Shown here: piece by piece, positions 45,475 through 58,470 of the stretch | Numbering within the stretch: the first letter of the stretch is position 1 | Layout: each line of letters opens with the position of its first letter | From: Tigriopus japonicus | Taxonomy: Eukaryota; Arthropoda; Copepoda; Harpacticoida; Harpacticidae | Direction of reading: 5' to 3' | DNA length: 64,000 nucleotides | Assembly (NCBI GenBank): GCA_010645155.1 | Contig: CM021317.1 | Location: 10,256,441-10,320,440 of the forward strand | The notes under the pieces: generated by a model | Database searches by the model: none | What the model saw: only the letters and a program-made list of their open reading frames with translations | What the model was told of the DNA's origin: nothing | Made by a program: the position numbers and the translations under genes

Positions 45475-47523
45475 GCTAGCTGGGCTGACCCGCGGATATG
45501 TTCACTAGCTCGGCTAACGAGTTGCCTCAATCAACCGATGTTGGACTTGAGATGGTTGAAGGAGGAGTGTGATGGAGGGTTCAATTGAATGGCAGGGACA
45601 TGATGGGAATTATTGTTATTGGGCACACAGGGCACAAACTGACAGAAGTTTGTGGTTGAGATTTGGCAGATTTATTGAGTGAAGTTGATGTATCCTGGTC
45701 AAGGATCGAATGATTGTTGTGGTAAACTGCTCGCCATAGGCAGCTGATTTTTAGGGATGTGAGCCACATCGAAGATATCAAATCATTAAGCCAACGGGGA
45801 TGGATCGAGGAAAATAGGTGGCAATGAATGTTTCATTTAGAGGTAGGTAATAATCAATAAAAAGCGCAAAAAGGTGATCGCATGTTGTCTGTTAAGATTT
45901 TGTTCGATTTAAATTCGTTTGGTCAGTGAAAAAGGGAAACCAATACACACAACAGGGTTTTTCTCCAAGGGCAGCGCCTTTAAATTCCGCCAACAATGGA
46001 TTTTATATTTATGTTTGTTTTGACTTTAAATCAAAATTTCTTTTAGCTAATTTTTTTTTCTTGTTACAATGAAGATCAAATCAAATATGCGCCACTAAAC
46101 AAAATTATCGGTAAAAAATATGGCTAAATAGTCATTATAATATCCGAACCAAGGCGAAATAGGAGAGCGTACAAATAAGTATCAAACTGCATTTCAAACG
46201 TTTACTCTTTAAAAGTAGAGAATCATTGGCTTTTAGGATCTAAAAGTTTACAGATGTTTCAAAACACGCAGAGATTTCTTGATACGAATTTTGAAAAAAA
46301 AACCTGGTAATGTTGATTGAATCTAAAAATATTCTATCATATCGATTCCAACTCGCTCTATCCCTAATTGGGGTGACTTTAGATTTCTTTCAGCGTGACC
46401 AGATTCTTTTACTTCTTCAGCTTCCAACCTTTGGAACTATTGTCAAAAATAGGCCTGGCAACTTGATAAAAATACTTTTTTTGCATTTTGGGCTTCGATT
46501 TCCATAAATTTCCATTCTGGTACATTTGGAGACTTTAGGGGAAAATTGAGGAGAAGAACAATTTGCAGGTTTTAAGGATCAAACTTAATTTGTAAGAATA
46601 TTGTTTTGGACAATTAGATTGAAATAAATACGAAAACAATTTTTCCTAATCTCACATTTTTTTTCAAATTTTATTTGTTTTTGACACAAATTTCGGAAGA
46701 TGGGGGTACCTTGACTAACAAAGTCGATTCTAGGGGAAAGGATCCAAGGTTGGTGCACCCTTAATAGCTGACGGAAGCCAACAAGGGATATTCTTTGCAT
46801 AGAAATATACTCATTTTCTCCAAAATTACATTTTGAAAAGTAGAATTGACAAAACCACATTTAGTTGTGGAAACGAATAATGAACGAAAAAGAGTTAAGG
46901 ATAATGTGCTTCCACAAGGATGGGAGGAATCGTTCTTGAGATACCCTAAAATGAAGGATTTGCGTTAGTTTCTTGGCAAGTCTCTTTTCTGACTCTTATT
47001 CACATTCACAGGCGGAAAACGATCGAACTAAAATAAGTTAATATGCTACTCAAGAGACAAAAGACTGCCATTTGTAGTTCCAGAAGTCCGGAATCGGCGA
47101 CCTAGTCCCTAAAAAACTAACGCAAAACTCGAAATTCTCCTTGAACCATCATTTTAAAGGACATTTGAAGATGTTTTATTCGCATTAGATTCCCCGGCCT
47201 ACGCGTAAATCTTAGGTACTTTTTCATACTAGCTTAAGCTGAAATACAAAATAAACCTTTTCTTCAATCATTCGGTCGTAATTGTTTCACTGAATTTGGA
47301 GTTTTAACTTTTAACTTATCCCGTTCATATTTTGAGTGCATGTTTTTGGGTTACTAAACGTGGTCACCTTCTCCGTTGCAGATCCCAGTGTTTGTTTGTT
47401 TGTTATGCTTTGAGAAAAGGAACAGAAAAGAGAGAAGACGCACCCTTGTTATACGTTTGAATAAAGTTTCCGAAGCGCATTGAAGGCTGCCAATAGATTT
47501 GTGGTGGTGGCGGCGGCGGCGGG
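45475..47523. promoter_or_regulatory. Intergenic region between divergent OPA1 and tetraspan genes
   Basis: The first 300 bp upstream of and through OPA1 exon 1 (45230-45530) are GC-rich with several CpG sites, unlike the AT-rich surroundings, and probably include the OPA1 promoter. The rest, to 47450, is AT-rich with no recognised gene. Immediately before the tetraspan start there is a ggtggtggcggcggcggcggg stretch. No TATA box was firmly identified. Confidence 0.35.
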
Positions 47524-48902
47524 ATGTGTTCGTTATCGTGCCTGCGTGGGGCGTGTCTCTTGATCGGTCTGTTATGGGCGGGTGTGGGTTGTGCGGGCGT
47601 GTGTCTGACCCTGTTCTTGTTGTTTGGCCAGAGCTTCAGGGATTGGACGCACAACACGTACACGCCCTCCATGGAGGATGTGGGTAAGCAACCTAATAAT
47701 GGCCTTGACAATCATCGATGATAACTCGCTTAGAATCAGCGGAGAATATATGAAATTGAAGTCAAGACTTCGTTCGAAATCATTGGGAGCATTGCATCAC
47801 CCGCAAAGTTTGAGCGTTGATATTAGTCAACTGTTATAGTTTCAGGTGAATTTGAAAGAACCGGTATGAATTTTGGAGTAGAGGAGCTATTGATTGCAGC
47901 CTATTTCCAAGCCCAAACGTAACCCTTTGGCCATTCGTCACAAACTTTTGATCTTTTTTGATCATCTGTCCCTACATTTTTCTTGGTTAGAGTTTTCGCT
48001 AGGGAGGGATCGGCAAAAGATGTTGAAGCTCGGGCCAAATATATATTTGTTTACCAAAGATATCAAAGAGACTCATTATTTAGGTCACTGATTGACATTT
48101 TATATCTATTGCCTCCGATTTCTAAACCTCATGTGAACATTTTTGAGCCAAAGAAATTACAACGATAACCACGTTCACCCTCCTAACATTCATTGACCAG
48201 ATCAATTGTAATTACATTGAACTTGTACTTGATGCTATCGTGAACAAAAGTTGTATTGCCATTAGTTTGATCGTGACCCGTCCGTCTCAAGCTTCGATTG
48301 TTCCAATTTCGTCCCGAGTTCACCCGTCGTCTTACGTTTGTTTCAGTCCCGCTCTTAGTGGTGTCCATACCCTCGGTGGTGTTCAGTCTGATTCTCATGG
48401 GCGGAGCCGCCTACCGTCTCAAATCCCAGGTCATGGCTTGGATGGTCTGGTTCTCCATCGTGCCCATCGCGGTTTGGGTTTGGTAAGGGCTGGTTCCAAT
48501 CCAAAAAGTGGCTCCCTTAACCCCTCGTTCCGATGTTTCAGGTTTGCGTACAATCAGTTGAAGCATCACGGCTACATCGATTGGACCCAACAGGGTATGA
48601 AAGGTTGCTATTTCTGTGGCTTGGACCCCGAGGAGTCCTACATCACGGTCACGTGCGTGGCTTTGACCGTGATCGATCTCTTGAGTCTGATTGTGGCGGG
48701 TCAATACCACGGGAAATTGAAGCGTCGCTATCGTGAGGCCATGGATACTCAATTTGTTTATTCGGCGCGCTCGAGTCAGCAGGGTCCGCCCCCTTCGCAT
48801 CACGCCTATTATCAACACGCCGCACAATCCGAACCCATGGCCAATGTGGGATATTCTTACCAGTATCAATCGCAGAACGGCTACCGAGAGCACAAGTTCT
48901 AG
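47524..48902 (+). CDS. Small four-helix membrane protein, unknown function (3 exons)
   Basis: Coding exons 47524-47683, 48347-48482 and 48542-48902 sum to 657 nt (218 aa) with matching phases. Splice sites are gtggg|gtaagc-type donors and tttcag acceptors. Exon 1 encodes a cysteine-rich start and one long hydrophobic segment (about residues 10-34), then a polar loop (RDWTHNTYTP). Exon 2 encodes two hydrophobic helices around a short basic turn. Exon 3 begins with a loop containing CYFCGLDPEE, has a fourth helix (about 127-147), then KLKRRYR and a tail of about 65 residues rich in Gln, Tyr, Ser and Pro ending REHKF. The layout fits an arthropod four-transmembrane family (DUF4728-like proteins are one possibility), but I cannot assign it. 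It is transcribed away from OPA1. The ATG follows a purine at -3. The second intron is only 59 bp. Confidence 0.75.
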
Positions 48903-51900
48903 GGGAAATTTTAGCTCCGTGCCCGATGAACGGGAAACTTTCGGCGCCTATGCATTCCAACGTTTACAATCTCAATATTGTTGTCAGATTTTGTAGGATA
49001 CTCGTGTACAAAACCTTTTGTAATCCCCTTTTTATACATACCTCGCTCGGTGTTCATAGAATAGAACTAAATGTCAATGAGAGAAAAATTCCCGTCATTT
49101 TTGTACTTAATTAGAGGATAGAATCTGTCAGCTTATACACGGGAACACTCAATGGAAGGACATTTTTGGCCAAGATCTGGCTTTTTTGACGACAGAATAT
49201 GCTTATCGTCTTCTCAACTACAGACCAAGAGGCTATAATTTGAGGGCAAAAAAGGTGAAATATGAGCCAGATAAAGTTGTACGCATACAAACTCGTCCTT
49301 TTAAAAGCAGAGTCCCAAAGGGACTAAAAAGCACGAAAAAAGCAGATTTTAATTCTTTCTCAATTCATCACTTTTTGAGGAAAAGAACATTATATTCATT
49401 CCAAAAAGAAGTTTCAAATTTTTTCTAAAAAATCACAAATAAAAGTAAGTTTTTTTAATCCACTCGAGCTTACCTACAAAGCTCTTGTGTGCATGAATTC
49501 AATGAAATTGTTGTTTTTGCCAAAATCAATCATTTGGTATTTTGATGGACCTTTCGGTCCATCACTAGTGTAAATACCATGCATACTTAGGCATGGACGT
49601 ATGTAAGCAGTCACTAATCAAACAATAACAGACCAAAAACTTTTAGTCCATATTCAGCAGGATTTTTTCCGTACAGTTTTGGCAGCTTTTTGGGATTTTT
49701 GTCGATTTCTTTTCCTTCGTGAAAACTAACTTGTTCTAGGGCTTAAAACCGATGAATCTGTTTCATTCAGATCATCTTTAGGTATGATCAAAAATGTGGA
49801 TTCCCAATCGAGTATGCACCCAGTACTTTTAATTCACGAAAAAAAAAGAGACGCGACAAAAATCCTGAGCAAAATTAATTTCAACGACGGGACAATTATT
49901 GAACAATTCGAAAAAAAAACCATTCGAAGCACCGTTTACTTGATTTTATTCCAAGTCGATGAAAATTGGATTCCATAGCAAATAATAAAGATAAAGAGTA
50001 GCAAGTAGTAGTAATAGTAGAATAAATGAATCACCCCCCAAATGACTACGAATATCAAAGGTATCAAGATCTGTTGGCTACCATTTCAAGTAATGCAGAT
50101 ATCATAATAAAAAATGGTAAGTCACATTGGGCCGAAGGGAAACAAATCTAGGTGCTTGATGTCCGTCCTCTTCTTCAAGAAACGGGGTTCAAATCCAATC
50201 TTTGCTCACAGTCAAAGAGACGCGACACCCTTTGAGAAGGGATACGGATCAAGTTTGGGCAGAAAAATATCTTTGGTTTTCGTTTTTTTTTCCTTCTGTA
50301 AACAATTCAATCCCTTGATGAAACGTTGGATAGCTTTTTCGTCTGATTTTGGAAGTGGGTGGCAGAGGATCCACGATTTTTGTAAGGCAGATTTGGTATC
50401 AAGAACAAAACTCCGATTGCGAGAAGGGGAAATGAATGTACAAAACAAATTAACAACTCGACCTAAACAAGAAATATCGCTTAGTTTCTCTTTCGAAAGT
50501 CTCTAAACTAGGGGGAAAACAAACCTTGGTTTGGGGCGAAAATAACTAACTTCAGTTCAGGAAAGAGAATCATGGAGAATGTGAGGCTGGGTCAGGATGA
50601 ACTAAAATTCATTGAAGAAGTCAACGTAGTCAAATACAATAATAATGATAATAATAGTTGTAATGATAATAATGGATGTTGCAGTAGCCGTACTTGAGAA
50701 GTACTTCTGTAACGTAGTAGTTGTGGTTAATGTGGACTGTTTGAATAATGTTGGTAGATCTGAAACAAAAGCACATTTTTCAGACTTTCGACAACGTTTT
50801 TATTCTTTTTTTTCATTAAATTTGTCTTGAGGCTGGACCATGGTTTCTTAACTATTTTTTCATAATACCTTTTCTGCATCTTTTAAGAGGGAAACACATA
50901 TTGAATTGTAAATTTTGTGAAGCATTGCAGCATTTATACTTCGATTGTGTTTATCATTTACAAAAACCAATTAAACATGTTCATAAATTTAATGTGGTTG
51001 GTCTAAATGAACTATTTTGTCCTTGGACACTGCCGAAAATATAACCGTTGAAAATTGCCTTTTAAGGACATCGGTTATCCATTGAAATTTGGCCTGTTAA
51101 AAAGAACTCTGATAAAGTAGATTTCTTGTGGCCAAAAATTGCAGTTGTTATTCCCCAAAAAGAAGCAAAATTTTTTCTCAGAGGTTGCACATGAAAACTT
51201 GCAACTGTTTTGGCCTTCAATGGATAGGAATTGGCCAAAAGTACGTCGGAACTGACCAAAAGCGTTAAAATTGGCCAAAAAACTGGGCATTTGAAATAAT
51301 AAACTAAACATAATCTTGCTAACCAAAAGCCTCCGTCATACATTTAACTAAACTAGAAATAAACCCAAAATAAGTCTTTGAATGTGCTCGAAAAATATTG
51401 AACTGTTTCCCACCGTTTTCACCGTTATGAACATAATGAAAAGTCGCTAAATTTAACCAAAAAACACTAAAAATTTCATTACGGCAAGTTGAATTTCACC
51501 AATTTGTCCAAGTTCTTCTGATACATGTTCAAAATGAATATTTTTTGTCCGCTCTAATGATCAAGTCAATTTGCAAATGTTTGATTCCGAGTGTTTGAAT
51601 TGACATGTAGTTATTTGCCCGTATAATCTCCTGTCATATTTCGAGAAGTTTTTTGAGTGAGTTTCCTACAGTCAACTGTTCTCTACTGGAAAGCTGGTCC
51701 TAAAATGTCCTCTGAATTGAAAATCAACTCCTCCCACTGATAGAAATAGTACTGTTTGAAGAATTAAATATAAAAAAATCATGGTCCTATTGCCTCGTTG
51801 TATCAGAGGATAAATCGCTTGCCCGGATAAGTTTTCGTCATTTCAAGCTCTCGACTCATCCAAAGGAGATTATTCTTCCCAAGGAAGACTCTCGACTCTG

Positions 51901-52035
51901 GATCAGGAGTGCTCGAACATCAAGCTCGGCCTTTTGTTGGTCATCATTGAAGGATTGATTCACCTAAACATTCGAATCGTATATCATCTCGTACCTGGAT
52001 TGCCGTCATGGGTCCTTAGTGTTTAAGGAATTGCT
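48903..52035. other. Intergenic DNA between tetraspan and kinesin 3' end
   Basis: Holds the 3' untranslated regions of the tetraspan gene (from 48903) and of kinesin (left of 52036); no canonical AATAAA was found near either stop. A perfect short hairpin (gatggacc/ggtccatc) lies at 49544-49563 and ends in catcacta, like a hAT terminus, without a partner. Frames such as 50114-50506 (130 codons) have no recognised motif. Confidence 0.35.
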
Positions 52036-55000
52036 TTACTCGGCCATGGGCCGACCCGGTTGGCCACCTCCTCGAATGGCCGATCCACCTCCAGCTCGGA
52101 TACCAGCAGGCTATTCAAGAAAAAAAGATCCATTTAATTAGGGTTCGCAAGATTTGATTTTAATCCAAGCCGTACCGCATTTTGGATTCCGGGGTGATGC
52201 CCTGCGCGAATTGGTTTAGCTGTGGAAAGAGAATGAGAAATTAGTGTTATTGTTTCCTCTTACCAGACAAAGTCAAACATAGGTATCGGATACGAAATGT
52301 CAGATAAGATCAAAGCTTCTTCGGGAATACGATCACCAATGGCGAGCCTCCGGATCTTTGAAGCCATGCTCGTTGGAGAGCTTCAGCCCATCCAAGAAAA
52401 ACCCAAGGAGGCTAAAATCATTCAGCCTCAACTCGATTCGACTTGGAAAAAGTGGGCTCAAATCCCTCCAAGAGACGTCCTCTTGGACCCAAAGGCTCGA
52501 GCCATTTCAAACGGCCTTTTGTATCATCACGTTCTTCGCACCGTTGGACTCACTAAACCCGATTGATAGTCTTCTTACCGATTTGAGCTGCGTGGCCTCG
52601 TCGGGCGAGGTTCTTCTGTCTCACGGCCTCCTTGATCCTGTCCACTTCGTATTGGTATCGCTTCCTATCCCTCATGGCTCCTTCTTTGGCCTCTTTTAGG
52701 GCGGTCTCCAAGGCCTTGACCCGTTCCATGGTGGCTCGAAGACGTTTCTCCAACTTGGGCAGCTCGCACCGAAGATCCGCATTATCACGAACAAGTTGCT
52801 TATGAACCTAGGAAGGATTACACATAGCTCGATAAGGGATTCCAATTGAAGCACGCACGAGCATGAGTTTTAAGACAAACCTTGGTGAGTTGATCCAAGT
52901 TGTTTTCTAGGAAGGAAATCTTTTGCTTTTGAGCCAAAGATCCGCCTTGCTCTTCCATTTCTTCGCCAGCGGCGAATTTCTTGACCCGCGTGGTGAGGTC
53001 CTGAACGAAGAGCTTGCGCAGATTGTGCAACGTCTGCAACTCTTTGGCCACAGTCTCCTCCAGACCTTTCAGATCCTGCTTGGCCTGTTCACGTTGCTCG
53101 TTCAGAGCCAAGAGTTCCTACAAGAAAAAGAAAAAAAATGAGATTTCGCAATCAACAACCGGGTTATTGACAGTGTGAATCATGGGTGACTTACGTTCAG
53201 CCGTTTGGACTTCTCTTGCTCATCCTCCTTGACCTTCTCGTGGTCTCGTTGGAGTTGGTCAAAGGCCAGCGACAGCTTCTGGAGCTCATCCTTGAGCTCG
53301 GCCATGAGCGATTGTTTCTCTTCGATTTCATTGCGCAAATGAGAGAGCTGGAAAAGAACAAAATCACCTTAGTTTCTAGTGGAGGAAGGATATATACCTT
53401 TTGCGGTAACAGGCCCTTGTTTTAGCAATTTATTGATGACTGAACTTGGTTTTCTGACATCAAGTAACTTTTTAAACTTGAAAAATTCAACTTTAAGAGG
53501 TCACAAAAAAAAATCCAGATGTAAAACAGGTCCAACGCAAACGGGTTCGAATAAATGTTTTTAGGGTCGAAAGAAACACATCGAATATTTCTACCCAAAA
53601 GGTGGGAAATCGGAAGAAAAATAACGTTAAAAGCAACTTTGTTCTTGCTTTTCTTGTCAATTCAAAGCTTATAAACTATTTTAGCCATTTTTGTTGAAGA
53701 AAAAGCAAAATATTTTGTCATTTTCCAACTGCAAGCCTCTTTTAATTGGCCATATTCTAGCCTTATTTTTGACAATTTTGAAGTTGCACACTTCTTTCTT
53801 GAGTATCTCTACAAACACCAAACCGTCTGGCAATTTTTGAACAAAAACATATTCTGCCATTTTTTTTAACTAAAAAAAAAGCCTTTTTCGGCCGATTTGA
53901 ACTTCGTTTGACGGTTTTCTAAGTACAATACTGCTCTGGCGATTTTTTCTGTATCCCCCACTTCTCGTATGCACTTTGTCCTACTCTCTAAACTTATTCA
54001 TCTCATAGGGATATTCATCATAATTGCCCACCTGCTTCTGGTGCTGCTCCCGATGTTGTTCGATCTGCTTCTCGAGGGCCTCTTTCATCTGTTTCTCCTC
54101 TTGTTGTTTGTCGGAGGTGACTTGATGCATCTGTTCGGCGGCCTTCATGGCCGAGATCTCCTCCGTGAGAGAGTCCATCTGCTCCTCCATGCTCCTCTTC
54201 TTGGCTTCGAGCTCCTTGATGGTCTCCGAAAGCGAGCGCATCTTGGCCTCATGTTGCCCAATGAGCAGTTTCGACTCGCTCAATTCCTTCTCGAGACTCT
54301 CCATTTTGCTCACTCCATCGTGTTGAGCCGTCTCGAGGAGACTGGATTTGTGGACGAGGTTTTTGACTTCGCTCTTCATCTTGGACACATAGAGCCTGGC
54401 CACGGTGAACTCCTCTTCAATTTTACCCTCGGAATTGGCCTCGGGTTTCTTGAGGTCGTTGTTCTTGGTGATGACCGCGCCGACCTCGCCTGAAAGTGAT
54501 CGATTGAACATACTGTATTGGAGGAATCCATGCAAACACAATGGGTGGGTAGTGGGGAAAATAAAGAGGTTTATTCAAACTGAAGGAATAGATGGCGAGG
54601 AGGCCGAAAAAGAAAACCAATAAAAGCAACGATTGCTGCACGAGCTCTCACAAGAACAATTTGTTACCTAAATCTGAGAGTAGAGAGCGCAACATTTCGT
54701 TCATGCGTTTCTTCTGGTGTGTGGTGGAGTCCTTCAGGGTGCTCAACTCGGACGAGATGTTGTTCAATTGGGTCTGCTTTTGGGCCAACTCATCGGAGAT
54801 AGTGTTGTACTCCCGATTCTTGGTCTCGGCCTCTTGGCTCTTCTGATCGTAATTCACGGCCAACTCCTCCAAGGCTTGAAGAACATCCTTGACCTCATCC
54901 TTGGCCGAATCATTCTCAGCCTGATCAATGCAAGGAAAAAAAATCAATTGAGATTTCTTTTGGGAGAGGAGAGGGCATTTTTGATGCTTACCTGGATCTT

Positions 55001-57139
55001 GCTCATCTCTTTGGTCAGGGTCTCGTAATCACGTCTTGTGCTGGAGATGAGCTCTTCTTGCTCAAGCATCTGCTCCTTGAGTTTCTCGACCAATTGCGAT
55101 TGCTCTTGGATCTCGTCATCCTTGGAATCCAACATGGAGTAGAGTCGCTCTCGCTCCTCTTCCAGTTTGGTACGGTCTTCCAGGGAAATATGGGACGTGG
55201 TCAGACTCAATTGGGCAGTTGGCTTGTCGAAAGCTTGATTGGGAAGTTGCAGGGTCGAGGCCGTCATACTTTCCTCCATATCGACCAAATTCATTTGCTC
55301 ATCCGGAGCCACCTCTTGTCCAGCTCGCCATCTAAAAATACCAAACCTCCATCAGCAGGCAGTCTCCAACACATGGGAATGTTTTGGATGCTACTTACTT
55401 TCGAAGCTCCTCTTCCAGGCGTTCAATCCTAGATTTGAGCTTTCCATTGCGATCGCGTTCCTTTTCGTAGCGTTTCTTCCACTCTTCCGCAGTCAGTTCC
55501 ATGTTGACAGCCACCACATTCTTAATTGTCTTGGCTCGTCGACCAAAATCCAAGGTAGATTTGGTCTCGGATTCGTTGTAGGAAGCTGGGGAGGCGCAAA
55601 TGACCACTGTGGTCTTGGCATTGCCTCCCAAGGACTCTTGCAGGATACGGGTCAACTTGGAATCTCTGGAGGAATATCAAGTAATCGAATGAAAATAACT
55701 GTTGACCTACCGGTAGGTAACAAACCTCACCTGTATGGGATATGGGTTTTGTTTCCGTCGGCCAGGGCAGCAATGACATTACCCAAGGCTGAGAGGGACT
55801 TGTTGATGTTCTTGGCCTCGTCTAAAACGGTTCCTTCGGCGCCAGTTTTGCTCACCTAAAAGATAGTGTCGATTAATTGCGAGCAAAGACAAGTTAGTGA
55901 TCCTGGTTTCATTACCTTTTCACTACCCGCCAAATCGACGAGATAAAGTTTGCCCGAGAGTTTCTTCTGGTTTTCCAGGTTCTCTTGCTTCACATTGATG
56001 AGGAACACGGAGTGACTTCTGGAGCTATGCTCATTCATGTCTAAAAGAAAAATACTCTTAATTTAGAGCCACTGACTGCAGTAAAAAAAATACGTTCATG
56101 CGATTTTTCAGTTATCAAAAGTCTCATTTCAAACAAGAAGAAAAGTGCCAAAAGTATGTATGCAAAAAATGCATGAAAATGCAACAAAAGCACACTTATT
56201 GCGGTTTTTATTATTTATTTAGGTCTTATTGACGGGATTTAAATCAGGCGCCACTCGTTAGTTGCCCTTTTTCGGGTTTCTTTTTCTCGTTTTCTCTAAC
56301 ACTATAAAGACACTTGGCGCCAAGAGGAAACAACCGATTGTTCTTTTCAATTTTAGTGGCTCTACCTTGATCGCTGAATTACTTACTGGTTACGGCTATG
56401 TGGCGATTAGCTTTGCCTTCTTCAATGACCTCGAGGACTTCTTCAGGACTGGAGACGAACCGTTCGGTGGCGCCTTTCACGTACACGGAATGGTTCTTGT
56501 CCTCGTGGACGGCCAAATTGACCTTGGAAGGGTCGAGCAGATCACGAATCTTGTCCATGTAGATCTCGAAATAGGACACCTTAATATGGAACTCGAGGTT
56601 CTCCTCCATGGAGTAGATGTGATTGAAAATGTCGTTGACGATACGGGGAATGATACCTGCGCAAAAGGCATTTCTAATAACGATCTATAGGTTCAAGGAC
56701 TCCCTAAAGTATCGTGAAACTCACCTTGGAGCCCGGAATCTCCGATGACACCCTCCATGGTGTGGGTCTTGCCCGAGGAGGTTTGACCGTAGGCGAAAAT
56801 GGTGCCATTGAAGCCGCTCAGCACATCTGACACAATCGACTTGGCCGCGGCCGAATACACTTGCTCCTGGGTCACATTGGGCTTTAATACGCGATCAAAC
56901 ACGTACACCTTGCCCTGAGGAACGTCAAAGAAACGATCGTTTATGAGAGATCACGGTCAAAAATAAGCCATGGGGGAAAAACGCTCGCTTACCCCAATGG
57001 AGACGCAATTGTCATCGGCCCCGGAAGGAAACTTGATGGCGAACTTGGAGCCGATTTTCTCCTCCGAGTCATTGAGAGGCCGGAATCGACACACCACGCG
57101 GATGTTGTCCTCCGAGGGCTCCTCTTTCTCCTGATTCAT
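52036..57139 (-). CDS. Khc: Kinesin-1 heavy chain (complete, 14 coding exons)
   Basis: Coding exons 5' to 3': 57139-56993, 56914-56725, 56656-56387, 56040-55916, 55855-55731, 55665-55399, 55331-54992, 54920-54668, 54489-54032, 53347-53195, 53117-52881, 52807-52579, 52219-52176, 52110-52036. They sum to 2913 nt (970 aa), all in phase. The ATG sits in CACCATG, a strong context; an upstream in-frame ATG at 57184 is less likely. The motor domain (about 1-335) has GQTSSGKT (92-99), NEHSSRSH (205-212) and DLAGSE (238-243). A neck linker and neck coil follow, then stalk coiled coils to about 915. The tail holds the autoinhibitory QIAKPIR motif (930-936) and ends in a Gly/Arg-rich segment. The protein is a plus-end microtubule motor that pairs with kinesin light chains. 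Length and domains are standard for the family. Intron 12 contains an antisense ORF. Confidence 0.97.
52297..52566 (+). CDS. Candidate 89-aa single-exon gene antisense in kinesin intron 12
   Basis: An open frame starting ATG (context acgaaATGt) fills 270 of the 359 bases of Khc intron 12 on the opposite strand and stops 12 bases before the exon 12 boundary. Its base composition is nearer to the coding exons than to the AT-rich introns around it, and codon choices look protein-like (frequent CTC, CCC, GAG, GTC). The product is soluble and basic at its centre, with a [15 protein letters not shown] stretch and an ISNGLLYHH stretch near the end. No membrane segment or known domain is seen, and I cannot name it. 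The kinesin strand is not open through this intron. It could be a real nested gene or an inserted retrocopy fragment. Confidence 0.45.
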   Translation: MSDKIKASSGIRSPMASLRIFEAMLVGELQPIQEKPKEAKIIQPQLDSTWKKWAQIPPRDVLLDPKARAISNGLLYHHVLRTVGLTKPD

Positions 57140-58470
57140 GGTGGAAAGCCTCCCCTCAATTGGGCGTGGGCCTATCAAAATCATCCAAATCGAGATGAGC
57201 GTTCATACGTCAGGCGGGACTCGTCTTTTATTAACCCCAAAGGTAAAATCGGGAGCTCAAAGGCTCGAGTTCGTTTTACCGGAAGTGACCGGATCAACTA
57301 TCCAGACAGGGTTAGAACTCGAGCGGACTGATATGAAATTCAAGGAGGCCAAAATTAGGCGCAGGGTTTGGCCATGCGCTACAATGAGTCAACTTGACGC
57401 GGTAATTTAAGCCTTTGGGGCTTTGGGGCTCATTCTGACCTATTTTGGGGCGACCATTCCACGGCCTAATGTCTAGAACTTCGCACCATCCAAGATAAAA
57501 AAACGCTTCAATTACGTTAACTAGTATAAACTTTGAAGGTTTCCGTGAGTTTGAAAGGCTCATTTGGACACGAGCTGATAAAACTAGGACTAGATTTTAT
57601 ATGAGCATTATTCCTAGCATTTCGGATTGCCATGCACGATCCGTAACTATACTATTTATTCATCGCGTTAAGCTTCGTCCGAATGCGTAAGCATAGGTTG
57701 GCAATCCGAGTTCTTGGGACTACCTCGGCCAATCAACCAAGAATCTTGAGCGCATCAGCGCGAAAACGTTCAAACCCGGCTTTGAAGGTTCTTATCCGGG
57801 TTGGAGGCTAGAAAGTAGTCCGTCAAACCCGCCCAGACCCATCGAATGAATGCCCGGGGAGACCTCTTGTCAGGGTTCAACCCATGACCGCCAGACACCC
57901 ACCCATCCCTTGGGTCTCCCGACGATAGTGTCCGTTGCTCCGTTTTCGCGTTTGTCGGACGAAACTTACCCCGATCAATGGACCGATCCTATCCCGGGGA
58001 TCCCTTGGGGCGTGGCCGGCTCACAGCGGCCTAACCGAGGTTTAGGTTACGGGTGAAAACGGCTATCGTGAGGTCTGCCAAAGCGGCGGAGGAGAGAGGG
58101 TGGTGCCAGGGAGGGAGGAAGGGAGGTGGTTTCTCTCTCTCTCTCTCGTGGTTTGGGCCGTTCCCAATCACTCTCGCACTCACTCACTCAGTCAGTCAGT
58201 CATTCGTTACTCCTGGCCCAATCCGAGCCATCTGTGGAAGCTGACTGACTGTAGGTGGTGCCTACCTCCCGGCCGACTGGTGTGCGTGTCTGCGCGGTCT
58301 GCGCTCTTGAGCCTTGAATGCCACCCCACGAAGAAGGAGCTGACTCACGGGACACGGACGGCATACTGGACTGAGTGAGTTGGGCGGATTGGGCCTCACC
58401 GTTCGGAGCAGTTATCCCGGCCCAAGCTGGACTCAAAAACGCACCCAAATTGGTTTGGATTGATACGGTA
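57140..58470 (-). promoter_or_regulatory. GC-rich upstream region of kinesin heavy chain
   Basis: From the kinesin start codon to about 58450 the DNA is clearly richer in G and C and in CpG than the flanks. It contains CT-rich and cactcactcactcagtcagtc microsatellite stretches (58130-58205). This probably includes the 5' untranslated region and promoter. No untranslated exon, TATA box or initiator could be fixed. Open frames here (for example 58200-58496) follow from composition. Confidence 0.4.

Noticed and set aside
48240..48902. A single 220-codon frame read as one protein, first thought synaptogyrin-like
   Set aside because: The first 100 codons are in the wrong frame for exon 2. Splicing at 48482/48542 gives hydrophobic helices that match the reading of exon 3. 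Synaptogyrin features were not found.
49544..49563. Perfect short hairpin ending in catcacta
   Set aside because: Looks like a hAT right end, but no left end or duplication was found upstream.
50114..50506. 130-codon plus-strand frame
   Set aside because: No recognised domain, and low-complexity segments from T-rich DNA.
53969..54493. 174-codon plus-strand frame rich in leucine
   Set aside because: It is the exact antisense of a kinesin coiled-coil exon (54032-54489). Heptad-rich coding DNA gives open leucine-rich antisense frames.
55239..55859. 206-codon plus-strand frame
   Set aside because: Antisense shadow across kinesin exons 5 to 7, including introns, with no motif.
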